The notes under the pieces are model-generated. The model did not search any database, was not told the origin of the DNA, and saw nothing but the letters and a program-made list of their open reading frames with translations. DNA of 64,000 bases from Acanthosepion pharaonis. Its lineage: Eukaryota > Mollusca > Cephalopoda > Sepiida > Sepiidae. The translations under genes were made by a program, and so were the position numbers. The DNA lies in contig CAHIKZ030005640.1 in the NCBI GenBank assembly GCA_903632075.3, forward strand, positions 1,049,001 through 1,113,000, read 5' to 3'. Position 1 is the first letter of the stretch; each line of letters starts with the position of its first letter. Shown piece by piece: positions 22,040 through 31,418 of the stretch.

Positions 22040-22471
22040 TATATGTGTTATTTACATTATTCGGATTGTTATCCTCATCTTCATTGTAATATTCACAACT
22101 TTTCGCCCGTTGTATGCACCAGCCTTCTTCATGTGGTTAGAGTTTCGAACTGAAGACTTTATTTCCTCCACTGGCTTAGATTGTTCTAGTACCACGTGGC
22201 TGCCTCTTCCGGATGTCTCAGTTGTTTCCCTTTAACTTTATGTTTTGATTGACAACTGCTTTGGTCTGGTATTGAACTCACAACTCTTTGTGTCTAGGCA
22301 CTGGATCTAGCCAGCGTCTTTAACTTCTGGATCATGTGTCCAATGACCTGAAGAAGCTCGGAGCGTACAACGACCGAAACGTTGTAAATATGTCAATTAA
22401 GATGAGGATAACAGTCCGAAAAATGTAAATAATGCACGTTATCATAATACCTCATCTCAGAGATATAGACA
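22040..22471 (-). mobile_element. foldback element, family A, copy 4 (most complete)
   Basis: Terminal arms of about 70 bases: 22049-22118 ('ttatttacattattcggatt' and on) inverted at 22370-22440. The inside, on the minus strand, has gttgtgagttcaatacc (box-B-like tRNA piece), the 'cacgtggtactagaacaat' block also seen at 4880 and 10590, and a 'gaagaaggctggtgcatac' then 'gggcgaaaag' segment. Near the right end on the plus strand, 'cctgaagaagctcggagcg' followed by 'gaccgaaacgttgt' again has the CTGAAGA-helix-GAAAC order. 'cctcatctcagagatatag' follows. Non-autonomous; no frame. Confidence 0.7.
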
Positions 22472-22479
22472 AAATATAT

Positions 22480-23815
22480 GCGACATTTTATAAACTGCAG
22501 AAAAGATGTGTTGTCGCATGATGCTTAGTGACGATAAACAGGTATCATTTGTTATCACTTGAATAATGATTATCCATTTAACAACATAGAAGAAATGAGA
22601 AAAATTGTAAATTTCTCTTCTGATGCGACAAAGATTTCATTTCTTCCAATTATATTTGAAGTTGTAAAATTGGTTTATGACTAGGGTCCAGTTTTTAATT
22701 CTCTTTATTCCTTGTTTTTTTTTTTTTATTTGTGATGCCATACTGATTACTTGTCTTCTTTTCCGTCTTATTTTATTAAAGTCCATGCATCCTTTCCTGA
22801 CGCCTGCATTCTTCTCTTAACATTTTCTTTGGTCTAAATTACCTTACGTTTTACGAAGAAAATCTAATCTCAACACTTTTTTCCGGAGAATAACAGAAAA
22901 AATAATGTCAAAAAATATTTTATTCTAAAAATGTCTAACAAAAGTTGCATTGAACGAAATGTTACAGGAGATAAAACAGGAAATTAAATATAATTTATTC
23001 CTGTTTCAGTTACTTTTATGTAATTGCTTGCGTTTTGTTTTTCTTTTTTTGTTTCTCGGTCTTTTCTCAATATGGTTTCTAATGATTGCATTGACGTCAG
23101 TGCAAGCGGAGGACACGTGGGACATGCTGAAGCCATTAATATTCTCAGTTTCAAGAAATTCTTGTAAGAAGACAGAAAACAAAAACAAGGCCTCTCATGG
23201 CGCATAATACCAACTCATCATTTAATAGCCGCGAAGAAGAAACCTTAAACGAGTTTAAAGTCCAGTCGACCGTAGCCACAAGTGATTCATTATCACCCAC
23301 CACTTACTTTGCGTTCATTTATCTATACTAAGTTGTTTCATTTGGTGATGTGAAATTTGCATCTGTCAGCGAATCTAGTGAGGTGACTCTTGTATTAGTC
23401 GCACTGGCAGAGGCAAACTGAGGGTTCATGTCTGCTGGATCGGAAGTTCGTAAAATACGATAATGCTATTTATTATTGAGATGGCTTCCGGCATGGCTTT
23501 TGATCAATGGATTTAATGGTCTCTTACTGTGTGCCGATTTCATTGCACATCCGCCAAGCGCTTGCTTTATCGATTACTTAAAAGGTGGGAGTCAACCTGA
23601 AGGTTCAGTTTGTTTGAAGTAGAACCAGTAATGAGAGCCTAAATAAATAGGCAGCAGTTTGAAAAACGGAGGCAGAAAGTGATAACGATTTATTGTCTTA
23701 TAAGCGCACAATAGAACTTTTTATTTATTTATGATATATGTCAGAAAGAACGTGTTAATATTTGTGATTAGAAAGTAGAGTGGGTTTTTCTTAATTCAAG
23801 TAATAATATATCATT
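22480..23815. other. unassigned stretch
   Basis: Overlapping frames of 60-85 codons around 22950-23207 on both strands lack any motif I know and are treated as chance. No repeat family recognised. Confidence 0.4.
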
Positions 23816-23819
23816 GACA

Positions 23820-24955
23820 GATTAGAAGAAAGAATTACAAAACTTAATAGTACTGTATTGTTCCTGCGAATATCCTTATGTCGAGTATCAGATGTAGAAA
23901 TAATTAGAATATTACGTCTCCATAATTACGCTATTGCAAATAATAAATATCGCAAAGATATGAAAAAGAAACACGTTATAACATTTAACTTTTCAGGAAC
24001 AGTAAAAAAGGACGAATACTACTGCATCATATACTTGCTAAAAATCACCTGTATTCGGATAGAAAATGAATTCACTGAATATACAAAAACGGAAAATGGT
24101 GTAAGATAATTATGTATCTTCCCATCGGATTATTTTACGCATATAGTGAGGAGATTCTGAGAAAATTAGATGACATATCAGGAGTTATTATTGGCGGCCG
24201 CCATCTTAACAACGTAAGATATACAGACGATATACTGTTGATAGTAGACAGAAATAAAACTACAGAACTATTTAAAGTATTGAAGGAAATTAAGAAAGAA
24301 GGAGCAAATATCAGTTGTGAAGACGACAGAATGTAAGGGTGTCAGTAAAATGAACAGTGGACATGTAAATTACAAATTTAAGATACCACAATCAATTACG
24401 TACAAGATATTACGATATTAAATCCAGAGATATATTGTGATAGTGAACACTGCTTGCTTAAATCTAAGCAAAATATTAAGAAACAGGAAAATGTTGAAAC
24501 AAAGAACGAAGTTATTGAAAGTTACCTAATGTCAATTCTCCTATATAACAATGAATGCTGAACAATCCCCTCACAAATGAAGAAGAGACTTGATGAAACG
24601 AGAACGTGATTGTATAACAGGATGCTAGCATGGGCAATTGAGGAAATACAAATTTTGAGAGAATAAAAACAATTGAAAATTATATTTAACAACAGCCAGA
24701 GAGAGTTAAACTTCTTAAGTCAAATAATGAGGAAAGGCAACTTGCAGAATTTGATAGTCAGATGACATAGTGAAGTAAAGAAGGAAAGAGGAAAACAGCG
24801 CATAAAACTACCTGACGAAATGGTGTAAATAGATGACAGAACAGGGTTTAGGAAAAATGGAGAAAATACAAAGTTTACTAGGAGCTGCATAAGACAATAA
24901 ATTGTGGAGAAACATGATCGCTAAAGTCCTGAAGAGACATGACGCAAATATTGCT
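23820..24955 (+). mobile_element. decayed LINE reverse transcriptase, APE-type family
   Basis: Plus strand. 24060-24105: ENEFTEYTKTENGVR (pattern GxxTExxxxxxGVRQGC). 24145-24336: YSEEILRKLDDISGV, then NNVRYTDDILLIVD, which carries the F/YxDD catalytic motif as YTDD, followed by VLKEIKKEGANISCE. 24500-24800: SILLYNNECXTI, LYNRMLAWAI and LNLLSQIMRKGNLQNLIV, then EVKKERGKQRIK, matching the conserved tail (YRRMLRISW ... GHIMRK ... GKRSRGRQR). A final KLWRNMIAKVLKRHD is at 24898-24942. Many stops and frameshifts. The 3' end runs into TAC/GAA simple repeats, likely the element's own tail. Confidence 0.75.
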
Positions 24956-25050
24956 GCTATTACTACTAATACTACTAAAACTACTACGAATACTACCACT
25001 ATTAATACTACTACTACTACGAAGAAGAAGAATAAAAGAAGAAGAAGATA
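24955..25050. repeat. (TAC)n/(GAA)n simple repeat, LINE tail
   Basis: Trinucleotide units directly after the LINE coding remnant. A minus-strand 103-codon frame over it is a repeat translation. Confidence 0.8.
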
Positions 25051-25510
25051 AGGAGAAGAATTCATAAAAGTTCGTGTCATATATAAATTCCGTTCTTTTT
25101 TATCGAACCTTTTCTTCAAGAAATAACTTACAACTATATTTTTTCAATTATATATTCACGATTGTAAGCAGTAACTATTGCCAAATATCCGACAGACCAT
25201 ATATGCTTTTTGAGTAAAATTCTGCAGTTTTTGATATAAAAATCTTTTCGACATACACTTTAACATGGTTTTCTTTGGGTGTAAGTTTTGCAGCGATTCA
25301 AATATTAATGGTGTATTGGCACAAGCTCAGTTGAATATAGGAGTCATTTTGAAGAAAGTTAGTCACTGTTTTATCTTCCCTGTAGGCAGTCTTGCGTTAT
25401 CATGGAGGAGAGCATTCTCTATTGACGAAAGGATGTTTCTTTTAGTCCAAATATTTAAGGACAAGATGCATTTCCCGATAGTATAAATGTGCATTTCACT
25501 TTTCATTGTG

Positions 25511-25514
<4 letters not shown>

Positions 25515-25572
<58 letters not shown>
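25515..25572. repeat. (TA)n microsatellite
   Basis: About 29 TA units. 25060-25510 and 25580-26145 contain nothing recognised. Confidence 0.97.
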
Positions 25573-25576
<4 letters not shown>

Positions 25577-26149
25577 ATCACCTATTATACTAATCGATCA
25601 ACACTTAAAAGATCCAACAACTTTAAAGAATTGTTTTAACCGTTAGCATTCTGGAGGTGATTTTGTTTTCAAACAAAATAAATTATTCTACCACTGTAAG
25701 TGACGCAGATGATGGAATGATAACGTGTTTGAATTTTGCAGTCGTGTTGCTATATCTTGCTCCGTCATCGGAAAGTGACTGAGTGAAATTACGTAGTTAA
25801 GTAGAGGAGCCTTGAAAAACAATGCAGTGAAATGCAAAGTACTGAATAATGCAGTTTGCTTGAGTTTAAGAAATATACTATAAACATCAGTTACAATTGC
25901 GTTTGACATATAAAACAATCTATAACCAAACATCCTAACAACATATTGAATAATTAAATATCTTGCAAAGACAACAACCATAATGAGACAAGAAAAATGA
26001 TAAATAAAAATGTAACATCCGAAATATTATGAACCGTTTCTGAAAATATTTAACTAATAATATTATATAGAGAGCTAAATTGCATATACGAATATCCTAT
26101 ATTGCTAAATTGCATAAATGTATATTGTATAATTGAAAGCTGTGGACAT

Positions 26150-26390
26150 TTTTACAGAGTCCTGGGAGAGCCTGTCATCCATACGGTCCAAATGGAGAGG
26201 AACCCTGAGCAAACGCCTCAAGTCAGGGAGGAGAAGCTGACATGAATCGGCACGGAAAGTCGGGACCGAAGAAAGCAAACTGACAGCTCCAACAGACAAG
26301 AGAGAGAATACACATGCGAACTCTGTAACAGAGATTCTCATTCTCGTATCGGCCTCTACAGTCACAGACGTCCATTCTCCAACCAATCAG
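26150..26390 (+). mobile_element. LINE 3' coding end with zinc-finger-like motif
   Basis: The plus-strand frame from 26309 reads YTCELCNRDSHSRIGLYSHR, a C2H2-like finger (C-x2-C ... H-x8-H pattern) that ends many non-LTR ORF2 proteins as C(G)RxCHSRIGLxSHxRxC. Upstream 26170-26260, in shifted frames, is basic and charged (RSKWRGTLSKRLKSGEEKL), as usual before that finger. The rest of the element is missing. Confidence 0.55.
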
Positions 26391-26599
26391 AAAACTAGGA
26401 TACTACTGATGGTCAACTCTGATACCTAGTATGTTAAAGAACAAAGTCTTTTCATTATTTTATCTAAAACTGATAGGAAGTATCTATTTTTTCAGCTATA
26501 AACTAACTTTAAATAATGATAAATACAAAAGTAATACATCTCTCACGAGGTGCTCGCCCTAACTCCAATGGTGATTCTCTCTTTCACAACACTCCACCT

Positions 26600-27090
26600 G
26601 TCACATAGGTGACACCCAGGGGCCGGTCTCTTTAATCCCAAGCTTCTCCGGGGGGGGGGACGATTGTTGGCGGGGATTGTATGTTCAGAAGACTCGATAT
26701 CTTAGGAGTCTTTTGATCTAGCAAACTCTATTAAGAAAGAGATAGAGGCGGTGGGACATGTCTGCGCAACATCTGGGAATGACTGCAACTCAGACTAAAA
26801 TCTGTGCATTGTCAAAGCGGACATCCCGGTGTAAAACGGGCACTCTATTTCGTGAGGCAGATTGATCCCTCAGTATCGAAAACTGCCATCAGCGCAGTAG
26901 TCAGAGAAAGCAAAGAGTGTCAATCCATTGACCCAGCAACTGTACAATGGCCAAAAGGACAACTGACTATAATGATTAAAGAAAAAATTAGTTAACAGAT
27001 TTTTGCTAACTACATTTTCTATGATCTTTCTTCGGCAGATCGCACACAAAACACGAATTCTTTTTCGAGTTTGGCGATTCTGTCACTACA
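26600..27090 (+). mobile_element. LTR-retrotransposon integrase remnant
   Basis: 26804-26995 encodes a fragment of the integrase H2C2 zinc-binding domain. It starts with a histidine-containing HCQSGHPGVKRALYFV, then IDPSVSKTAISAVV and SKECQSIDPATVQW. The second cysteine pair is represented by the single C of KECQSID plus a lost or substituted partner. In shifted frames up to about 27060, FLRQIAHKTRILFR may be the start of the catalytic core. The frame upstream is broken. 26630-26760, GC-rich with a run of ten G, could be a decayed LTR piece, but no paired repeat is seen. Confidence 0.6.
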
Positions 27091-27164
27091 AAATATTACT
27101 GGCATATAGAAAAGCAAGGAATTCCAGCATGATTTAAAATTGTCGTGCTTAATATACTAAAATT

Positions 27165-27240
27165 TCTTCTTCTTCTTTTCCTCCTCCTCCTTCTTCTTCT
27201 TCTTCTTCTTCTTCTTCTTCTTCTTCTTCTTCTTCTACTT
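27165..27240. repeat. (CTT)n microsatellite
   Basis: About 24 CTT units with a few C-rich interruptions, ending immediately at a 5S rRNA-like sequence. Arginine- and leucine-rich frames over it are artefacts. Confidence 0.95.
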
Positions 27241-27244
27241 CTCG

Positions 27245-27360
27245 GCGTACGACCATCTGATACTGAAACACCGCTTCTACTATTACAGAAGTTAAGCAAT
27301 GTCGAGCCGAGACAGCACCTAGAGGGAAGTCTGTTTGGGTATACCAGATGCTCTAAGCTT
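27245..27360 (+). pseudogene. 5S rRNA-like sequence, divergent but full length
   Basis: Aligns end to end with metazoan 5S rRNA. The start gcgtacgaccatct corresponds to GxCTACGxCCATAC. 'acagaagttaagcaatgtcg' corresponds to the box A region (GGAAGCTAAGCAGGGTCG). 'cctagagggaagtctg' corresponds to the box C region (TTGGATGGGAGACCGC). 'tgggtataccagatgctcta' corresponds to TGGGAATACCGGGTGCTGTA. Length is 116 against the usual about 120. Substitutions in both promoter boxes argue against a functional gene. It could be a lone 5S pseudogene or the head of a 5S-derived SINE. Confidence 0.75.
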
Positions 27361-27480
27361 GGATGTGCGGATAGCCGCCTAATTTATAAAGATTAAAAGT
27401 TGAAATTCCGAGTTTCTATTCCACGAGGATTCGTTATATTTATTTACACGAAAATACTTTTGGAAAAATTATAAATCCAC
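27361..27480 (+). mobile_element. tRNA-derived SINE head, degenerate
   Basis: 'gatgtgcggatagccgcc' then 'ttgaaattccgagtttctat' then 'ggattcgttatatttattta' parallels 40715-40800 ('ggtgtgatagatagcggc', 'ctgagttcgaatttc', 'gggttcgttacatttacgta'). It starts directly after the 5S-like unit. Confidence 0.5.
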
Positions 27481-27589
27481 CTCTTCGCATCATGTAATTA
27501 GTAGAACTTTTATCAATAGATCATTATTATCTCCAGAAAAAAAAAATTATTCCAATCTAAAATTATTAATATGTAGTAGCATAGGAAAG

Positions 27590-27800
27590 GTTACTAAAAG
27601 GGGAATAACCAAAACTGAGGTTGGAAATGAAATTGTAATCTTTATAATATCAACAAAATACAATACTCGCCAGCGCCGTGAATAGGTAAACCACTGCTAG
27701 TGATTGTCTACTCAGACAGCATATTACCCCCACTTACAGTAGTGTCCAACGTGTTTATGAGTATTGGGACATATCCATTAGTGTTCAAAAGTACACATAT
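27590..27800 (-). repeat. dispersed repeat (family E), copy 1
   Basis: Inverted counterpart of 55040-55260. Shared blocks include 'aacaaaatacaatactcgcc', 'cgccgtgaataggtaaacca', 'atattacccccacttacagt' and 'ggaataaccaaaactgag'. No frame or structural RNA recognised. 27810-28010 is unassigned. Confidence 0.75.
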
Positions 27801-28011
27801 AACAAATATAAAAGCACCTCAAAACACAAATCAATCGCATCTCCATCTTCTTCGATATGTTACTTGAGGACATGAGCGAACATGGCTCTCCTCAACTTCC
27901 TCTTTCAATACAAATAACAACATTCCCATTTCTGGGGGTACGTATAATGCTCTTCCGTTTTATTTCGGAGGCATTATAAGCCGTTCCTTGCACCAGTTAG
28001 CAACACATTGA

Positions 28012-29142
28012 GTAAATTCGCTTTTTAACGCCCGAGTTTTAAATATCTCTTAAAATTTTCCCAATTCGTCATAATTCCATGTAAATGTACATGTTGAACT
28101 AGAATTAACAATTAAAAAAAATGAAGAAACCTACCGTTTTGGAGTTATCGACAAGAAAAAAATCGGACTTCTTGTTGATCATTCGTCTGCCATTACTGGC
28201 ATAATGTTCACTGATTCACTGCGGAGTACTTCCGGCGGCGTAAGCATAAATTTTGGCCTATTTAATTCTTTTACAACTATATCTCTTTTTGAAATCCCTA
28301 CGCATTGTCGTAAAGCATTTTTTGATAAGTGTAGTTCAATTTATAAAAGAAAACTTTAATCGAAAACAAATTAAATAATACAATGGAAACTTTTTTCTGC
28401 GTAGAATAGCAAAGAGAAATTAAAAGAAAAAATTAAATAATACAACAAAGCATTTTTTTATATTTTATAATTGAAAATAAAACTAACAATAATTAATGCG
28501 CAAACTTGGTAAAGCAGAAACGAAATAAGTGTTGATTGTATAATTTGATATTTTTTAAAAAAATCGCCCCCTTTTCTACACAGAAAGAACACTGACCCCC
28601 CACCCCGAACACTAACACCCAACTCTAAGCTTAACCCGGTTTATTGTATTATTTAATTTTTTTTCAACTTGTCCGCTTTTAATTTAAAAAAAAAGAAGCT
28701 TTATTGTATTATTTAATTTGTTCTTTTAATTTGTCATTTCTATTCTACGCGGAAAATAGTTCTATTGTATTATTTAATTTGTTTTTGTTATAAATAAAAG
28801 TACACATACCAAAAAAATTACATTTCTTTACGGTAGTGCGTAGTGATTTTCTGCACCGAAAGTCTGTCAAAAAACTAAACGGGCCAAAATTTATGCTAAC
28901 GCCAGCGAAAATACCCGGAAGTACTCCGCGGTGAATTACTAAAACGATGCCCGTAATGGCGGAGGAATTACCCATAATTAGTATGATTTTTTCTTGTCGA
29001 TAACTCCAAAAGGGTAGGGTTTTTTTTTATAATTTAATTAAAGTTCAGCATGTACATTTACAGGTAATTATAAAGATTTAGGAAAATTGTAAGGGATATT
29101 TAACACGCGGGCGTTTGGGTGTTAAAAAGCAAATTTACCACA
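28012..29142. mobile_element. large foldback element, about 1.1 kb
   Basis: Left arm 28012-28455 and right arm 28690-29142 are inverted copies at roughly 75-80% by eye. Matching pairs run from the outside ('cgctttttaacgcccgag' / 'cgggcgtttgggtgttaaaa') through 'ggagttatcgacaagaaaaa' / 'ttcttgtcgataactcca', 'gcggagtacttccggcg' / 'cggaagtactccgcgg', to 'ttctgcgtagaatagca' / 'tctattctacgcggaaaa' near the 235-base centre. No transposase frame. No clear target-site duplication. Looks like a non-autonomous foldback transposon. Confidence 0.85.
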
Positions 29143-29149
29143 CATTGTA

Positions 29150-30200
29150 TGTAATTCATTTCAGATTAGCTGTAAATTTGAAATTTATCGAGATGATAAG
29201 ACAAAGTATTAAAACTGGATGAGGCTTTAGTGTCATCAGCATAAACACCTATCTGAAGCTTTATAAATTCTTTCAGCAAAAATCCTCAATGCATATAGAA
29301 TAGAAACAATTCATAATAAAAACTTGCTATATATCCAATTTAGACTTTATTAGTATATTTAGTACTCTGAAAAAAGGATGTTGATCGTTAATAGGCCGAT
29401 AATCAGGAAGAAAATCGATTTAATTTAGTTCTGAAAGATAGGTAACAACAGAAGAGAATTTGCAGCATTCAGGAAAGAGAAAAGTAGACAAAGATTTATT
29501 TTAGTGTTTAAAGAAACCAGGAGCCAGTCCAGGGACACATTTCCAAACGAGTGTTGAGATACCATAATGATCGCAGGATTTGTAAGGATCGAGATGAGAG
29601 ATGAAATCATGGAAGGATATATCATTCAACAGATATTCAGTTTTAAGTGGAAATTTAGGTAAAGATATTCCAGATGAGTAATAGTAAAAATTCAAGAGAA
29701 TTTAAAAGCAAAACATTCGACATTATCTGCAGAAGTTCCTGATTTATTCCAGAGCATACTGAGGAGCAGTAATCGTGGATTCGAATGTGTTTACTTGTGG
29801 CTTTTTATAGCATTGTTTGTTACATGTTGTTGAATGATATTATTAAATGTACATATTTATGTGACAATTGGTAGTTTGTAAATTGGCGTATTATCTACTT
29901 AAATTGTTTATTTGTTTGGATGTTTGTTCATTTTCTTGATTAAATTTTTTATGGTGCTGTTGCTATTTGCTTGGTTTAGAATGTTGCCTTTTTTAAAGAT
30001 GCCTTGAATTTAGAGCATATATTTGTATTTTTGATCATGTTATTTTACAATCTCTTGCGATTAGATTTTAATTTATTAACGGAATAAATTTATTTTCTTG
30101 TCTGCATTTTGACATCAGTATATTTAGTAATTTGTGTTGCACAGAGTAGGTGAATATTGCTATTTACTCCAGATAAATTTTATTTGATATATTTTTGTGG
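29150..30200. other. unassigned AT-rich stretch
   Basis: Two overlapping minus-strand frames (29425-29695) include FHDFISHLDPYKSCDHYGIS and VWKCVPGLAPGFFKH, which look faintly like a LINE linker segment, but I cannot support a family. Otherwise featureless. Confidence 0.3.
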
Positions 30201-30201
30201 G

Positions 30202-30206
<5 letters not shown>

Positions 30207-30255
<49 letters not shown>
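30207..30255. repeat. (TA)n microsatellite
   Basis: About 25 TA units on the left side of a family B foldback unit. Confidence 0.97.
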
Positions 30256-30256
<1 letters not shown>

Positions 30257-30262
30257 TTTAGT

Positions 30263-30440
30263 CGTGCTATATTTATGGGATAAAGTGCTCAATATCAGAG
30301 ATAGAGCGTGTGTAAATATAGAATTGAATATAGGAGTCAACACTTAGAGGCGACAGTAGGTTTCATGTTACATCGGGTGGCCTGACGATTGCATCTATCA
30401 TGAAACATACTGTCGCCTCTAAGTGTTGTCTTCTATATTC

Positions 30441-30445
<5 letters not shown>
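30263..30445 (+). mobile_element. palindromic foldback unit flanked by (TA)n (family B)
   Basis: Outer block 'gataaagtgctcaatatcag', then arms 'gtcaacacttagaggcgaca' (30337-30356) and 'tgtcgcctctaagtgttgtc' (30411-30430), with a central 50 bases containing a hammerhead-like core. (TA)n lies on both sides. Same family as 4970-5150 and 49095-49185. Confidence 0.8.
30379..30419 (+). ncRNA. hammerhead-like ribozyme motif (plus strand)
   Basis: Helix I GGC (30379-30381) pairs with GCC (30415-30417), followed by one mismatch. Core CTGACGA is at 30382-30388. Helix II 30389-30401 is weak (TG/CA). GAA is at 30402-30404. Helix III pairs ACA (30405-30407) with TGT (30411-30413) around loop TAC. The cleavage base is C30414 in a GTC triplet. 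All invariant bases are present; the weak helix II makes activity doubtful. The opposite arm has a strongly decayed counterpart on the minus strand. Confidence 0.6.

Positions 30446-30502
<57 letters not shown>
30446..30502. repeat. (TA)n microsatellite
   Basis: About 28 TA units on the right side of the foldback unit. Confidence 0.97.
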
Positions 30503-30504
<2 letters not shown>

Positions 30505-30585
30505 CATAATGAGAAGCCACGTATAATTTCTTAATATGTATATATAGAAAATGTTGCAAATGAAAATAAATAATAATGTTTTATT

Positions 30586-30765
30586 TTATGAAAGTATTTA
30601 TTTATATATATATTTGATATTTCAGATTGTCCTCAATCTTTCATCAGAAATAACTGTTTCAAAAAAACATAACAATAACAGTTATTTCTGAGGAAAGATT
30701 GAGGACAATCTGAAATATCAAATATATATATATATAAATAAATCCTTTCATAAAATTAAATATTA
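30586..30765. mobile_element. near-perfect palindromic element with outward hammerhead-like cores
   Basis: Arms of about 80 bases (30586-30655 and 30674-30765) around a loop of about 20 bases. On the minus strand of the left arm: CTGATGA (30647-30641), helix II AGATTG-AGGA-CAATCT, GAA (30623-30621). On the plus strand of the right arm: CTGAGGA (30688-30694), the same helix II, GAA (30712-30714). Both then run outward into 'atatcaaatatatatat'. Helix III and the cleavage site are not clear because the flanks are TA-rich. Confidence 0.75.
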
Positions 30766-30792
30766 TAATTGTTTTTAATTTTCAACTTTTTT

Positions 30793-30798
<6 letters not shown>

Positions 30799-30860
<62 letters not shown>
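30799..30860. repeat. (TA)n microsatellite
   Basis: About 31 TA units. 30865-31170 is unassigned. Confidence 0.97.
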
Positions 30861-30864
<4 letters not shown>

Positions 30865-31171
30865 TAAAAATTCAACTATAACTAGAAACAGATTTGACAA
30901 AAAAGAATGTATGAAGAATATATGCCTTATATATGATGCGCGAACACTGTTCATATTTTTCTATGTCTTAGTCTCTCTTGATGGTATAAAAGTTCATTTT
31001 TTCGCATTCCATCTACCAACCATCGTGCGATTGATTAAAAGCATGTAACTTATAGTAGAGATCAGACTGTCTACATCTGAAAGTTGATCTTTTGTTTAGA
31101 AAATCTCTTCATAAAGTGTTGAGCACTTAAATGTTTGGCGTGCATACACGACAGACTCGTTTTAAGAGCTG

Positions 31172-31173
<2 letters not shown>

Positions 31174-31226
<53 letters not shown>

Positions 31227-31263
31227 GTAGGTAGGTAGATAATAAATGTCATAATTGTTACCA

Positions 31264-31318
<55 letters not shown>
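31174..31318. repeat. (TA)n, GTAG-type repeat, (TA)n and (GT)n cluster
   Basis: TA 31174-31220, a few taggtaggtag units, TA 31265-31300 and GT 31300-31318. Confidence 0.95.
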
Positions 31319-31319
<1 letters not shown>

Positions 31320-31418
31320 TCAATTTATTATATATATTAATTATATATCATATATGCGCGGTACATGTTGGAAATCATTCAATATCTGTGATAGAGCTAC
31401 TATATTTATTTGGATCTG

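Noticed and set aside
22950..23207. 85-codon plus frame with a hydrophobic segment
   Set aside because: Overlapped by two open minus-strand frames of similar length; hydrophobic runs are expected from T-rich sequence. No supporting evidence.
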